From Legionella cincinnatiensis (GTDB lineage: Bacteria > Pseudomonadota > Gammaproteobacteria > Legionellales > Legionellaceae): a stretch of 64,000 nucleotides of DNA. Of the stretch, positions 46,582-57,287 are shown in pieces. A model generated the notes under the pieces. That model had not been told where the DNA came from, made no database searches, and saw nothing but the letters and a program-made list of their open reading frames with translations. The DNA is taken from NCBI RefSeq assembly GCF_900452415.1, contig NZ_UGNX01000001.1:1550001-1614000 (forward strand), written 5' to 3'. Position 1 is the first letter of the stretch, and each line of letters opens with the position of its first letter. A program made the translations under genes and the position numbers.

Positions 46582-47571
46582 ATGAGTAAGCTCATTAATA
46601 TTCCGGTTGTTGTTGAAAGTGGACAAAAATATAAAACATCTCATGGCGTAACAGCAATTAAGGATGGTGTAAAATCAACTGGGCAAGCTTATGAGCGTTT
46701 ACCTAAGCCCAAATGGTTACGTGTAGTGAATCAAATTACCCCTGCTTATAACCAAGTAAAAGATCAAGTCCAAAAACACCGTTTGGCTACGGTGTGTGAG
46801 GAAGCTAAATGCCCTAATATAGCTGAGTGTTGGTCGCATGGAACTGCAACAATTATGCTAATGGGTGCGATATGTACTCGCGCCTGTCGTTTTTGCTCTG
46901 TAGATACGGGAAATCCTCATGGTTGGTTAGATCCACATGAGCCTGAAAATACGGCAAATACCGTTGCTTTAATGAATCTTGATTATGTAGTTTTAACTTC
47001 AGTAAACCGAGATGATTTACCTGATGGGGGTGCTAATCATTATGCGCAAACAATACGTGCTATAAAAAATCGTTCTCCAAAAACCAAAGTGGAGGCGTTG
47101 ACCCCAGATTTTCAAGGAGTAGAACAAGATATTGCTTTATTATTGGATAGTGGTGTTGATGTATTTGCACAAAATGTAGAGACAGTAGAGCGATTGACTC
47201 ATCCTGTGCGTGATAATAGAGCCGGTTATATGCAAACATTGAATGTGCTTTCATTTGCCAAACGTTATCGACCTGATGTATTAACTAAAACGAGTTTGAT
47301 GTTAGGCTTGGGTGAAAGTGATGAGGAAATTGTACAAACAATGGATGATTTACGTACGCATCATGTAGATATTCTTACTCTAGGGCAATATTTACAACCC
47401 ACAAAAAATCATTTACCAATTGCTCGTTATGTAACTCCTGAAACTTTTGCTGAGTTAAGACAGATTGGCTTAAAAAAAGGTTTTTTCGAAGTGGCTTCTG
47501 GCCCTTTAGTTCGTTCAAGTTATCGTGCAGATAGAATATTTAAACAAGATAATTTAGGTTTGGATAATTAA
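46582..47571 (+). CDS. lipA: Lipoyl synthase
   Basis: The protein has 329 residues. Auxiliary cluster motif [13 protein letters not shown] and radical SAM motif [10 protein letters not shown] (CxxxCxxC), then [20 protein letters not shown] and the terminal [12 protein letters not shown]. It inserts two sulphurs into octanoyl groups of 2-oxoacid dehydrogenases. lipB is not adjacent. Followed by a hairpin between convergent genes. Confidence 0.97.
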   Translation: MSKLINIPVVVESGQKYKTSHGVTAIKDGVKSTGQAYERLPKPKWLRVVNQITPAYNQVKDQVQKHRLATVCEEAKCPNIAECWSHGTATIMLMGAICTRACRFCSVDTGNPHGWLDPHEPENTANTVALMNLDYVVLTSVNRDDLPDGGANHYAQTIRAIKNRSPKTKVEALTPDFQGVEQDIALLLDSGVDVFAQNVETVERLTHPVRDNRAGYMQTLNVLSFAKRYRPDVLTKTSLMLGLGESDEEIVQTMDDLRTHHVDILTLGQYLQPTKNHLPIARYVTPETFAELRQIGLKKGFFEVASGPLVRSSYRADRIFKQDNLGLDN

Positions 47572-47623
47572 GCAACGTCTTCAGATTCTAAGTGACTTGG
47601 GACATTGCACAAGAGAAGGTCGA

Positions 47624-47643
47624 GAGCGCTGCATTTCGCGCTC
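47624..47643 (+). terminator. Terminator after lipA
   Basis: GAGCGC (47624-47629) pairs with GCGCTC (47638-47643) around an 8-base loop, followed by ACTTTTACTCT. It lies between convergent lipA and the ankyrin gene. Confidence 0.6.
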
Positions 47644-47663
47644 ACTTTTACTCTATATTGTTA

Positions 47664-49319
47664 TTAGATTGTATATGTAATGCTTGATGTTGCTTCATTC
47701 TCAACAATGGAGATATGTTCTCGCTGACGATTATGTCTAAATAAAGGTAGAGAATAGTTAACCGTTTCTTGTAACTGCTGTTGTTTGCCTTGGGTTAGGG
47801 TGGTGGTCCTAGTTGAATGATGATTTTCCGCTAAAGCTGACTCATTACGTCTTTCATGTTGTTCATTGTGGTAATGGTTATTGTGTTCTGCCAAGCTTTG
47901 TATTGCTGATATATTCATTAACACCGTTGCTGCTTCTTGGTTGCCAATCGATAAAGCAAAGCGCAGCAATTCATTGGGTCGATTAGGTGTTACTGTATGA
48001 GCTAGGGCTTTAACAGCCGGGATTTTCAGCAGAAATTGTAAGTCCTCTATTAATGCAGGGTTATTTCTGCGAATGAGATTTCGTGCAATATAAAACAAGA
48101 GCCTAGCTTCTTCAGGTGATGCTGCATTAAATTTGTTTGTTTCTGCTTTCATTTGTTGGATGCGAAGAGTAGTTAGTTTTTGCATCACCAATGGCCAGAT
48201 GTAGCGATCATCGAATTCGATAGGATGCGCTTCAGCGTAAGAAAATGCCTGAGGATGATTCAATAAATACTGAACTATTGTAAAATGTTCGTATTGAGCT
48301 GCCCATCTAAGAGCAAAGAAATTGTATGATGCGATCATGTTTCCTAACTTGTCAGGCGCTTTTTGTGCTAGCCAGTTAAGTCCATCAAAATTGGTGCTGT
48401 AAACTGCTAGTTGAAAGATATAGAAATCGTTAGCTGCGATTATGTCCTGCAGTTGTTCTGGCGTTATTTTTTCTGCAAGGTAGTTAAGAACATTAAGATG
48501 GCCACTCGTTATCGCTAATCGAAAAGCTTCGAAATTGTTTGCTACGATCATTTCTTGTAGCTTATCAGATGTTATTTTTTCTTCCAGATATTTTAATACA
48601 TCGAGATGTCCGTGTTCTACCGTTGATCGAAACGCATAAAAAATCATATTAGAGAATTTATCGGGTGCTTTTTCCGCCAGGTATTTGAGTACATCAAGAT
48701 GTCCTCGTTCTGCTGCCAATTGAAAAGCAGCAAAATTATCCGCTGCAATGATGTTTTGCTGCTTATGAGATGTTTTAAACGATTTAATAATTTCTATAAA
48801 GTAGTTCGGGAATCCCAAATGAATGGATTTAAACGCTTCAATAACTCCGATAAAGAAGGCTTTAAACGACGTAATAACTCCTATGAGATACTTTAGAATA
48901 TCAAGATGTCCAAATTGAGCGGCTCTTTGTATCCTTAATGAATAGTTCTTAAAGTTGTTGGTTGAATAAGGTTCTTTTTTAGAGAGTTTTTTCAATAAGT
49001 CCAAATGCTTTGGACTATCACCTAGTATGACTGCCAGGTTAAGCATTTCTGATGTACTCAGTCCTAACTGTTCACCTAAATCAATTATCCTTTGGTTTTC
49101 CATTTCGGGATGACTGTATATTATAGCAACCCATGCTTTATCTTTATTTTCATTTGATACAGAGGTTAACTCCTTTTGAAGGTTCTCATAAGACAGGCTC
49201 ATCCATGGAATAATAAAATCAGGAATAGAATTATTTATAAAAATTTCAGACCAAACAGCTCCTGGGATTAAATTGACTTGGGGATGTTTTTCTTTTTGGG
49301 ATTTTGAATAGAACTGCAT
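47664..49319 (-). CDS. Ankyrin-repeat protein, putative effector
   Basis: The protein has 551 residues without signal peptide. Between about 125 and 375 it has repeated ankyrin-like units of the form AFQLAAERGHLDVLKYLAEK, AFRSTVEHGHLDVLKYLEEK, AFRLAITSGHLNVLNYLAEK. A hydrophobic-aromatic insert (FIGVIEAFKSIHLGFPNYFI) breaks the series near 165-190. The C-terminal tail is Asn/His/Gln/Thr-rich (NNHYHNEQHERRNESALAEN) and may carry a secretion signal. Ankyrin proteins are a major class of Legionella Dot/Icm effectors; that assignment is inference. Located between core genes with no partner. Confidence 0.75.
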   Translation of the reverse strand: MQFYSKSQKEKHPQVNLIPGAVWSEIFINNSIPDFIIPWMSLSYENLQKELTSVSNENKDKAWVAIIYSHPEMENQRIIDLGEQLGLSTSEMLNLAVILGDSPKHLDLLKKLSKKEPYSTNNFKNYSLRIQRAAQFGHLDILKYLIGVITSFKAFFIGVIEAFKSIHLGFPNYFIEIIKSFKTSHKQQNIIAADNFAAFQLAAERGHLDVLKYLAEKAPDKFSNMIFYAFRSTVEHGHLDVLKYLEEKITSDKLQEMIVANNFEAFRLAITSGHLNVLNYLAEKITPEQLQDIIAANDFYIFQLAVYSTNFDGLNWLAQKAPDKLGNMIASYNFFALRWAAQYEHFTIVQYLLNHPQAFSYAEAHPIEFDDRYIWPLVMQKLTTLRIQQMKAETNKFNAASPEEARLLFYIARNLIRRNNPALIEDLQFLLKIPAVKALAHTVTPNRPNELLRFALSIGNQEAATVLMNISAIQSLAEHNNHYHNEQHERRNESALAENHHSTRTTTLTQGKQQQLQETVNYSLPLFRHNRQREHISIVENEATSSITYTI

Positions 49320-49431
49320 GGGATGAGATATTATTGATTAACATGTTTGCAATTAAACCAAATTTATAATTCAAAGTTCCAATTAATTCTATTGATATGT
49401 CATATTAAATAATTTCATATCTTATTCATGA

Positions 49432-50934
49432 TTAACTTAAAACAATATCTTTTTTCTTCATTGTTTTTTGTAAAAAATAGGCGCAAAGATACATTATTAC
49501 TCCTAATCCCATTGCGCTAATGCCCAAAACTAAATAATAGTTTTTATAATAGGGTAGGCTCTCGAGAGCAGAGTGAACGGTGTTGGGTATCGCAACCCAA
49601 GCAGCAATTCTACCTGATATAGCATGGGCTAAAGAACTTGCAAGATACCAAACTCCCATGGCAAAAGCGATGGAATTTTGATCACAATATAAGCCTACCA
49701 TGCTTAATCCAATAGCACTGACCCATAGTTCTGCAATGGAGATAAGAATATAAGTGAGCGCAATGTAATTGCCATTGATGATCCCGGTATGAGACCCATA
49801 AGCAGCAAAAGCCATCACTAAAAGCGCAATACCTGAAAGCAAAGTCCCTGAAGCAAATTGGTAAGGAATGGTGAAGCGAGGAAATAACTTATAAAAGCGA
49901 GGAAGTTGGCTACCAATTGCTAAAATAAGCAAAGGGTTAAGCATTTGATAATGAGCAGGAGAAACAGTTAAACCAAACATATTATGATCTGAATTGTTTG
50001 CAGCAAATAAAATTAGAGTGCTATTCATTTGGTTATAGATGACAAAAAATACTACCGCCTCCACAATCAGTAAGAGGGCAATTAATTGCTTATGGCGTAT
50101 AATTCCTTTGAGCGATAACGTTTTTTTTAAAAACCATGTAATCCCAATAACACAGCCTAATCCAATAATGGTACTTGCTATATAGACATGAGAGTAGGCA
50201 TACAACGTCAACAAATAAATAGCAACTATATAGGCTGTTAAATGCAATATACCTTTTTTTGAGAATTTAGATTGATCTTTACCCCAAATAACATTTTCAT
50301 AAATAGAGTAACGTTTGGCAAAATTTAGCGCTGCAATTGATTTACCTATAAACGCTATAGTAAGGATTGAAAGAGGCCCATAACGACTTTCAAGAAGTAG
50401 TGGGGCAATTAAAGTAGCTAATAATGCCCCCACATTAATCGCAATATAATAATAAGTCATCGCTGATTTTGCTTTAATCGCATCGTCTGAATAAATATGA
50501 GAAACCATACTGGAAGATGTTCCCATTAAGAGAGAATTAGTAGCAGGTATAAAGGCATATGCAGCAATGAAAAAGGTATCTCCAAGAGAACTCACAGTAT
50601 ATCCACTGAGCATAATGAGTAAATAGGCAGTAGCCAACATGATGCTACCAAGTAGAATAGATCGCCTAATTCCAACCACTGTATCTGCCATATATCCACC
50701 CAACATAGGCATCAAATAACCCATTGCATGGGCTACGCCAATAAAAGCATAAGCTTTGGTTTGACTGTAACCCAAACCTTGAGACCATAGCGGGCGTGTT
50801 AAAAATAAGACTAATATGGTATTAAGGGCATATACAGAAAATTGGCTCCAAAAGGTAATAAATATGATGTTATTGGTTTGTTTTTGTCGTAGGGCCAATT
50901 CAGGCAAGTAATTTTTCACCTCTTGAGAAATCAT
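49432..50934 (-). CDS. POT/PTR-family peptide MFS transporter
   Basis: The protein has 500 residues and about 12-14 membrane helices. It has the POT signatures LGGYMADTVVGIRRSILLGS and a middle NAVVFWALYxQ-like segment (VVFFVIYNQMNSTLILFAAN), and the EISAL-like ISIAELWVSAIGLSMV. Probably a proton-coupled di/tripeptide importer. The classic ExxERFxxY motif of helix 1 is not seen (FITFWSQFSVYALNTILVLF instead), so proton coupling may differ. Start ATG 50934. Confidence 0.85.
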   Translation of the reverse strand: MISQEVKNYLPELALRQKQTNNIIFITFWSQFSVYALNTILVLFLTRPLWSQGLGYSQTKAYAFIGVAHAMGYLMPMLGGYMADTVVGIRRSILLGSIMLATAYLLIMLSGYTVSSLGDTFFIAAYAFIPATNSLLMGTSSSMVSHIYSDDAIKAKSAMTYYYIAINVGALLATLIAPLLLESRYGPLSILTIAFIGKSIAALNFAKRYSIYENVIWGKDQSKFSKKGILHLTAYIVAIYLLTLYAYSHVYIASTIIGLGCVIGITWFLKKTLSLKGIIRHKQLIALLLIVEAVVFFVIYNQMNSTLILFAANNSDHNMFGLTVSPAHYQMLNPLLILAIGSQLPRFYKLFPRFTIPYQFASGTLLSGIALLVMAFAAYGSHTGIINGNYIALTYILISIAELWVSAIGLSMVGLYCDQNSIAFAMGVWYLASSLAHAISGRIAAWVAIPNTVHSALESLPYYKNYYLVLGISAMGLGVIMYLCAYFLQKTMKKKDIVLS

Positions 50935-50973
50935 TGCTCGAACCTCATCCTATGAAAGATAATCATCAGATTA

Positions 50974-51792
50974 TCATTTTCTGGCAAGAACAACATCAAT
51001 TATATGAGTGTCATGATAGGGAAAAGTGAAAATTTTACTGAATAATCGTTTGAGTCGTTGAATTAAAAATATTTTTGGCAGCATACGAATAGATAATGTA
51101 TTGAGAAACCATGTTCCTTCGATACCAAAATGGGCTAACTCATCAATTGTATTTAGAGTTATGGGTATTTCCAGACGTTGATGGGCAATTACTTCGAATT
51201 GATTCTGTTTGAATGCAAGCATTAATTCATCATCACCTGCTGCAACGGTTGTATTTTTTACAATAGATTTGTAATAGTGTCCAACAACACTGCTTAAAAT
51301 GGAGCCCTTACTAATAAACTCTGCTAGACATTGTTGAGCGACGGGGAATGAATCATAAGTAGTTGTGATCATTGAAAAATGACCATTAGCTCGGGTTAAT
51401 AATTTGGCTTCATTAAATAATACTTTAATTGGAATATAAGCATTAATAAAATGCGCGAGAATCAAGTCTTGGCTGTGGGGTGGCAAAAACTTATTGGCTT
51501 GCGCAGCACTGCCTTCAATTGTGATCAACGATAATGCTTCTTGAGCACGCTTTAACATTTCCGAAGAAACATCAATTCCTGTAAATTCTGCTTGTGGCAT
51601 AATTAGTTGAAGTTTTTTGAGAAATGTACCATCCCCAACACCTAAATCAAGAACTTTATAATGAGGTTTTGTCCCCAAACAAAAGCGCTTCATTTGTTCT
51701 ATTGCTGTTTGATGGCTCTGGCTAATCGCTCCAAAACGATTGGCTATTACATAATTTTCAGCGATGTCGTTATACATGGCCTTTAAGGACAT
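50974..51792 (-). CDS. SAM-dependent methyltransferase (class I)
   Basis: The protein has 272 residues from ATG 51792 (MSLKAMYNDIAENY); a TTG four codons upstream is less likely. Rossmann methyltransferase motif I VLDLGVGDGTFLKKL, motif II FTGIDVSSEMLKRA and LILAHFINAYIP. Similar to UbiE/Methyltransf_25 proteins acting on small molecules. Substrate unknown. Divergent from the epimerase gene. Confidence 0.8.
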   Translation of the reverse strand: MSLKAMYNDIAENYVIANRFGAISQSHQTAIEQMKRFCLGTKPHYKVLDLGVGDGTFLKKLQLIMPQAEFTGIDVSSEMLKRAQEALSLITIEGSAAQANKFLPPHSQDLILAHFINAYIPIKVLFNEAKLLTRANGHFSMITTTYDSFPVAQQCLAEFISKGSILSSVVGHYYKSIVKNTTVAAGDDELMLAFKQNQFEVIAHQRLEIPITLNTIDELAHFGIEGTWFLNTLSIRMLPKIFLIQRLKRLFSKIFTFPYHDTHIIDVVLARK

Positions 51793-51930
51793 GCAAAATT
51801 CCAATTAAAAAAGGGTTTGGTTAGTATATCTCTAAATTAGGGAAATTGGCGACAGGTGATTTAGGAAATTTATCTTAATTTGTTGTAAATGTTTGTTATC
51901 ATAGCACTAAATTAGTTTTCAGGTTGAATT

Positions 51931-52887
51931 ATGTCAAAAATATTAATTACTGGTGCAACTGGATTTGTAGGAAAAAAACTAGTTCCTACCCTTATCCAAT
52001 TAGGTCATGAAGTACGATGTGTTGTATCTAAAAAGGTAGATTGGCTTGAAACTGAGCAAGTCCTCATGAAGCGATTAGAATTCGAAACTGACTGGAGTAA
52101 GGCTCTTATAGGAATTGACGTTGTTATTCATTTGGCAGCAAGAGTTCATATCATGAAGGACAAGGCAAAATCAGCATTTGATGAGTATTACAAAATCAAT
52201 ACTATTGCGACAAAAAATCTTGCTGAGCAAGCGGCTAAGCATCAGGTCAAGCGTTTTATATTCTTAAGTTCTATTAAAGTCAATGGAGAATTAACTGTGG
52301 ATGGAGCCCCTTTTTCCGAAGAAACTAAGGTTGATCCTGAGGATCCTTATGGACAAAGTAAGTTATATGCGGAACAACATCTACAGGAAATTAGTCAAAA
52401 TACATCCATGCAAGTAGTTATTGTTAGACCACCTTTAATTTATGGTCCTGAGGTTAAAGCCAATTTTTTGAAAATGTTACAGCTTGTCAAAAAAAGAATA
52501 CCGTTACCTTTTGCGAGTGTCCAAAATAAGCGTCATTTTATCTATATAGAGAACCTAGTTTCTGCTTTGTGTACTGTAGTAACTCATCCTGAAGCTGCGA
52601 ATCAAACCTATTTAGTAGCAGATGATAATTCATTTTCTATGCCGCATTTGATGCGCCTTATTGCTAAAGAGATGAACACAAGAGTGTGGTTAATCCCTTT
52701 TCCTGTTCTTTTTATGAGGTGCATTTTTCGACTTTTGGGTATGCGAAATCTTAATACACGTTTGTTTTCATCTTTAGAAATAAACAGTAATAAGATAAAA
52801 TCACAGTTGGGTTGGAACCCTCCTGTAAGTACTGTCGAAGGATTAAAAAAAACTGTTGCATGGTATCAAAGTGAATTTAACTCTTAG
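51931..52887 (+). CDS. NAD-dependent epimerase/dehydratase (extended SDR)
   Basis: The protein has 318 residues. N-terminal ITGATGFVGKKL (GxxGxxG), VIHLAARVHIM, catalytic SSIKVNGE and YGQSKLYAE (YxxxK), then VIVRPPLIYGP. Length and motifs fit UDP-sugar 4-epimerases/reductases such as WbpV or WbfT. Followed by a WecA-like glycosyl-1-phosphate transferase overlapping its end, so both likely build the first sugar of a surface polysaccharide. Confidence 0.85.
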   Translation: MSKILITGATGFVGKKLVPTLIQLGHEVRCVVSKKVDWLETEQVLMKRLEFETDWSKALIGIDVVIHLAARVHIMKDKAKSAFDEYYKINTIATKNLAEQAAKHQVKRFIFLSSIKVNGELTVDGAPFSEETKVDPEDPYGQSKLYAEQHLQEISQNTSMQVVIVRPPLIYGPEVKANFLKMLQLVKKRIPLPFASVQNKRHFIYIENLVSALCTVVTHPEAANQTYLVADDNSFSMPHLMRLIAKEMNTRVWLIPFPVLFMRCIFRLLGMRNLNTRLFSSLEINSNKIKSQLGWNPPVSTVEGLKKTVAWYQSEFNS

Positions 52888-53884
52888 TTTCGTTTTTTTA
52901 GTATTTTCAATAGCATTGACCAAGTTATATTGTATTGTTGGCCAAGATACACTTCTTATGGACAAACCAAATAACCGCTCCATGCATTCCGTGCCTACAA
53001 TTAGAGGAGGAGGGCTCATTTTTATTGGGTTAACCTTAATTTCGTTACCTATTCTTAGTTACATCACACAAACTTCCTTTGAAGAACAATTCATTTTTCT
53101 GCTCTGTATCTTTTTGCTTGCTACGGTAAGTTTTTTGGATGATCTTTATCATTTATCAGTAAAGGTAAGATTTTTTACTCAATGTGGCATTGCCTTATTA
53201 GTTGCTATTTTTATGAGGCCGGCACAGTTAGACTTGGGAATTGTGGTTCATCATTCTTTTTTCATTATTCCCTTTATCTTTTTTACCGTTATTTGGGCCA
53301 TTAATCATTTTAATTTTATGGATGGGATTGATGGTTTTTGTGCAGCACAAGCCATTTTTTTATTAAGTGCCTATGCAGTTTTTTTGGGGATGAGTGATGC
53401 TGCATTTTACCAAGATTTTTGTTTTATTCTTATCTTTAGTCTTCTAGGTTTTTTATTTTTCAATTTCCCACCTGCTCGTGTGTTTATGGGGGATATTGGA
53501 AGTGCTACTTTAGGATTGATTACTTTTTGTATCGCATTAATTGCCCAACAAAAGTTCCATATATCTATTTTATATTGGTTTATGCTAAACGGATTGTTTC
53601 TTTTTGATGCGAGTGTTACTTTGATACGGAGGGTATTTCATAAAGAAAAGTGGTCTCTTCCTCATCGAAAGCATGCTTATCAAAGATTAAGACAATCAGG
53701 TGTCAAAGTTTCAACAATTTTATTAGGCCAATTGTTAATGAATGTTTCTTTTTTAATTTTGGTTTTGTGCATACAAATGCACATTGCTCATTTTAGTTTA
53801 ATAGTATTACAATTATGCTTTATGTTGCTTATTTACTCTTTAATTGAAAAAAAATTACCTATGTACTCTTCTGTTTCTTCATGA
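52871..53884 (+). CDS. WecA/WbpL-like undecaprenyl-phosphate glycosyl-1-phosphate transferase
   Basis: The protein has 337 residues from GTG 52871, which begins directly at the first membrane helix (NLTLSFVFLVFSIALTKLY); an upstream TTG at 52856 is an alternative. About 10 helices. Family motifs: PNNRSMHSVPTIRGGGLIF, SFLDDLYHLSVKVRF, NHFNFMDGIDGFCA, FPPARVFMGDIGSATLG, HRKHAYQRL. It transfers a sugar phosphate onto the lipid carrier, starting O-antigen-like synthesis. It overlaps the epimerase by 17 bp. Confidence 0.88.
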   Translation: MNLTLSFVFLVFSIALTKLYCIVGQDTLLMDKPNNRSMHSVPTIRGGGLIFIGLTLISLPILSYITQTSFEEQFIFLLCIFLLATVSFLDDLYHLSVKVRFFTQCGIALLVAIFMRPAQLDLGIVVHHSFFIIPFIFFTVIWAINHFNFMDGIDGFCAAQAIFLLSAYAVFLGMSDAAFYQDFCFILIFSLLGFLFFNFPPARVFMGDIGSATLGLITFCIALIAQQKFHISILYWFMLNGLFLFDASVTLIRRVFHKEKWSLPHRKHAYQRLRQSGVKVSTILLGQLLMNVSFLILVLCIQMHIAHFSLIVLQLCFMLLIYSLIEKKLPMYSSVSS

Positions 53885-54081
53885 ATATATTTGCATAAAT
53901 TCTGAATTAGAACAAAAAAATAAGATTTAAAAAGATTTCTTAATACTCTGTTAAGAATCACAGTGTAAAATTAAATTCGTACAACAATTATTGCTTTGTT
54001 TCTTAGTAGTTTCGTAGCTATCAAGAATACCATGGAAGTTCTGTGGAGGAATAGGTAGCTGCTTTGTTAGGGAGATTTTCT

Positions 54082-54276
54082 ATGTTAATTTTAACTCGAC
54101 GTATAGGTGAAACTTTAATTATCGGGGATGATGTAAATATTACCGTACTCGGCGTAAAAGGTAATCAGGTTCGCTTAGGTATTAACGCACCAAAAGATGT
54201 ATCTGTTCACCGTGAAGAAATTTATTTGCGTATACAACAAGAAAAGCAATCAGATGAATCTGAAGAAACAGTATAA
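54082..54276 (+). CDS. csrA: Carbon storage regulator CsrA
   Basis: The protein has 64 residues from ATG 54082 behind [27 protein letters not shown], then [20 protein letters not shown] [16 protein letters not shown], is unmistakable CsrA. An RNA-binding dimer that represses or stabilises target mRNAs; in Legionella it controls the replicative/transmissive switch. A TTG six codons upstream is not needed. Confidence 0.97.
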   Translation: MLILTRRIGETLIIGDDVNITVLGVKGNQVRLGINAPKDVSVHREEIYLRIQQEKQSDESEETV

Positions 54277-54524
54277 ATCGATTTCCTCGCAGCTCATCCG
54301 GTCCCGGGTTCATAAATAAACTTGGGACAAACCTGAATTTTGGTATTCTGTATAAATGCGTAAAATTGTTGGCGCATGAGCGTTATGATTCTTGTAAATC
54401 CTCTTCCTGCATAATTTTCGTGTTAACTTTACACCCATAAAATTTTTAAAATGACACGTTTTTTCTGGGACGTTCGCGAGCATGCACGATGCTATTAAAG
54501 TGAGGTGTTGTATTCTCATCTTTA

Positions 54525-55508
54525 TTATTGCTCATGCAGGGATGTATCCCCAGATGAGAGAAAATGTTTTTGACCGGATTCATCCTGTACTATTAATTGA
54601 CCTAGTTGATTAATCCCACACGCAATACCAGTGAATGTATTTAAGGGTTGTGTCACTTTGATTGTTTTTCCAAACAAATAATCTGATTTGTTCCATTCAT
54701 GCATAAAACTACTCAAATCATTATGAAAGAATTGAATCAAATAGCGCTCCAAATGGGTAATAAGCCTTGCTATTAAGAAATTACGATCAAAATGTTGCTG
54801 GGTAATTTCATATAAAGAACACCAGGGTTTATCAGGAAGAGGATGTTTTTGTGTATCTGTATTAACATTCACGCCAATGCCAATGATGACTTGAATAGTA
54901 CTATTGGATTCCGTGATGATTTCAATCAGACTGCCACATAATTTTTTATCATTCCATAAAATATCATTTGGCCATTTAATCTTGATATTAGTGGATAATT
55001 TGAGTTCATTTAAAGTGGCTAAAACGGCCAGACTCGTTACCAGACTTAATCCAGAAAGTTTCGTGAGATCGTAGTTTAGATTCCAACGACTGGAACAATA
55101 AATATTTTCTCCAAAAGGGGAGTACCATTGCCTACCAAATCGACCTCTACCATGAGTTTGAATTTCGGCACAACAAATATCCACAGTATTTGAGATAGGT
55201 AATTCTTTCAAATAACGATTTGTCGAATCAATAGATGTAAATAGATGCAAATTTAATGGAGTTACTAATTTTTCCAATAAAAAATACCTGTTAATTTGTT
55301 CTTTGTCTAAAAGAATTAATGGATTAAGTAATTGATAGCCTTGATTGGGAAGTCGTTTTATAGGAATTCCTGATTCGATTAACTGGTTTATTTGTTTCCA
55401 TATAGCGGATCGTGTAATACCCAAAACAGCCCCTAACTCTGAGCCGCTATGACAGGAGCCATCTCCAAGTAACTGTAATAAAGTAAGTTGTGAGGAAGTA
55501 AAATGCAT
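54525..55508 (-). CDS. birA: Bifunctional biotin-protein ligase/biotin operon repressor
   Basis: The protein has 327 residues. N-terminal winged helix (LLQLLGDGSCHSGSELGAVL, ITRSAIWKQINQLIESG) and ligase domain with IDSTNRYLKEL, the biotinyl-AMP loop HGRGRFGRQWYSP, and KWPNDILWNDKKLCGSLIE, plus a C-terminal SH3-like part. Activates and attaches biotin to AccB and may repress bio genes. Runs 12 bp after the PPTase gene. Confidence 0.95.
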   Translation of the reverse strand: MHFTSSQLTLLQLLGDGSCHSGSELGAVLGITRSAIWKQINQLIESGIPIKRLPNQGYQLLNPLILLDKEQINRYFLLEKLVTPLNLHLFTSIDSTNRYLKELPISNTVDICCAEIQTHGRGRFGRQWYSPFGENIYCSSRWNLNYDLTKLSGLSLVTSLAVLATLNELKLSTNIKIKWPNDILWNDKKLCGSLIEIITESNSTIQVIIGIGVNVNTDTQKHPLPDKPWCSLYEITQQHFDRNFLIARLITHLERYLIQFFHNDLSSFMHEWNKSDYLFGKTIKVTQPLNTFTGIACGINQLGQLIVQDESGQKHFLSSGDTSLHEQ

Positions 55509-55520
55509 AAGATCCGGTAC

Positions 55521-56258
55521 CTAAAATATCAAGGAATCATTGTGTTGCAACTGAATAAATCCATGTCTGATTTCCCGTACTGTAGGGTGGTGACATAAGG
55601 CGCCACTGCATGCTATTTCGGGCATAAAAGAGCGTAATTGCCAAGTGATATGATGCAATGGGTCATCGACTAATTGCTTGGTAGGCATTGAAGTAGGGAC
55701 ACTAAACTCTTTGGTGGGGTAAGAAAGTCCTAATCCACATGCTTTAATGAAAGCCTCTTTTTGTGACCAGACGTGAAAAAAAACAGCGGGCTTTAAAGCT
55801 GGAGGTACTTTAATAAACTCCTCATACTCTTGTTCGGAAAATAAACTTTTTGCGATACCCTTATAAGGTCGAGCAGAGTATTTTTCTATGTCCACTCCCA
55901 TAGGAAAGCCTTTTCCTACGGCCAAAAGAGCCAGATCTCCAGTATGACTGAGATTAAATTGCAGCTTTGCTGAATTGATGACCTCTGGTTTCCCATGTGC
56001 ATTATAAGTAAACAGAATGTGTTCTGGATAAATATTTAGGTAGCGCGCTAAAATGATTCTCATCATTGCTCGCGCTGTAGAGAAACGTCGCTTGTGTCTG
56101 CTGAAGTAAAATCGATCAGCACGAGCCTGCTCCTCTGAGTTGAGCAGTTGAGGTGTATTTCTTAATTCACTTGCTAATGAAAATTGCCAAAGATCAATAC
56201 GAGCTTCATTTAAAATACAATTTTGTGTGTTTAACGGGTTAAATTCTGTGATGATCAT
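55521..56258 (-). CDS. 4'-phosphopantetheinyl transferase (Sfp type)
   Basis: The protein has 245 residues. Sfp signatures: QLXFNLSHTGXLALLAV-like FNLSHTGDLALLAVGKG, MGVDIEKYSAR (metal ligand D-x-E), and FFHVWSQKEAFIKACGLGL (WxxKEA). It transfers phosphopantetheine from CoA to carrier proteins. A long type (about 240 aa) usually serves polyketide or peptide synthases. Start ATG 56258; probably cotranscribed with birA. Confidence 0.93.
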   Translation of the reverse strand: MIITEFNPLNTQNCILNEARIDLWQFSLASELRNTPQLLNSEEQARADRFYFSRHKRRFSTARAMMRIILARYLNIYPEHILFTYNAHGKPEVINSAKLQFNLSHTGDLALLAVGKGFPMGVDIEKYSARPYKGIAKSLFSEQEYEEFIKVPPALKPAVFFHVWSQKEAFIKACGLGLSYPTKEFSVPTSMPTKQLVDDPLHHITWQLRSFMPEIACSGALCHHPTVREIRHGFIQLQHNDSLIF

Positions 56259-56333
56259 ATTTTGTTAAAATCTGGCATCAATTAACGGTTAAGGTTATCA
56301 TATACCATGATTTAATTCACCAAAAGGTATTGA

Positions 56334-57287
56334 ATGAGCCGACAGTTTTTGGATTTTGAGCAACCCATCGAAGAGTTAAATCAGAAAATTGAAGCACTTC
56401 GAATGGTTGGTAATGATAACGAAGTAAATTTAAGTGATGAAATAGTTCGACTTCAAACAAAATGCTCTGAGCTAACTGCGCAAGTTTTCTCTAATTTAGA
56501 ACCCTGGCAAGTTGCTCAAGTGGCTAGACATCCGCTTAGACCACAGACTACCGATTATATCGAACGTATTTTTACTGATTTTCAAGAATTACATGGTGAT
56601 AGAAGTTGTTCTTCAGCCCCAGCAATTATTGGGGGCTTAGCACGTTTAAATGGTGAGCCAGTAATGGTGCTTGGCCATCAAAAGGGGAAACGTACTAAAG
56701 AAAAAGTATATCGTAATTTTGGGATGGCCCGTCCAGAAGAATATCGAAAAGCTTTGCGCTTGATGAATATGGCTGAGAAATTTAAATTGCCTATTTTTAC
56801 TTTTATTGATACTGCAGGTGCTTATCCTGGAATAGGGGCTGAGGAGCGAAATCAGTCTGAAGCAATAGCACGCAATCTTTTTGTAATGTCACGTCTTAAA
56901 ACACCCATTATCTGCGTGGTAACTGGAGAGGCTGGTTCTGGAGGTGCCTTGGCAATTGGTGTAGGTGATCGGATATTGATGCTGCAATTTGGAATTTATT
57001 CAGTAATTTCTCCTGAGGGTTGTGCTTCGATTCTATGGAAAGATGCGTCTAAAGCCAGTGAAGCTGCGCGTGCAATGCGAATTACCGCAGATAAAATTTT
57101 AGAAAACAAGTTAATTGATATAGTAGTGCCTGAACCATTAGGAGGGGCTCATCGTCATGTTGATGAAATGGCTACTCGCTTGAAAAATATTTTGGTTACT
57201 GAGCTACATACTTTAAGAAAAATGCCTTTAGATCAACTAGTTGAAAGTAGGTATCAAAAATTTATGGCTATGGGAGCATGTGATTAA
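56334..57287 (+). CDS. accA: Acetyl-CoA carboxylase carboxyltransferase subunit alpha
   Basis: The protein has 317 residues. N-terminal [19 protein letters not shown], then [70 protein letters not shown]. Full length and intact. Combines with AccD to transfer the carboxyl group to acetyl-CoA in fatty acid synthesis. Divergent from the PPTase gene and overlapping tilS. Confidence 0.97.
   Translation: MSRQFLDFEQPIEELNQKIEALRMVGNDNEVNLSDEIVRLQTKCSELTAQVFSNLEPWQVAQVARHPLRPQTTDYIERIFTDFQELHGDRSCSSAPAIIGGLARLNGEPVMVLGHQKGKRTKEKVYRNFGMARPEEYRKALRLMNMAEKFKLPIFTFIDTAGAYPGIGAEERNQSEAIARNLFVMSRLKTPIICVVTGEAGSGGALAIGVGDRILMLQFGIYSVISPEGCASILWKDASKASEAARAMRITADKILENKLIDIVVPEPLGGAHRHVDEMATRLKNILVTELHTLRKMPLDQLVESRYQKFMAMGACD

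Noticed and set aside
54300..54330. GTCCCGGGTT...AACTTGGGAC hairpin after csrA
   Set aside because: Two G-U pairs and no T run after it; not strong enough to call a terminator.
54310..54519. Minus-strand 69-codon frame between csrA and birA
   Set aside because: Basic, unstructured composition, no RBS, no family; likely chance.
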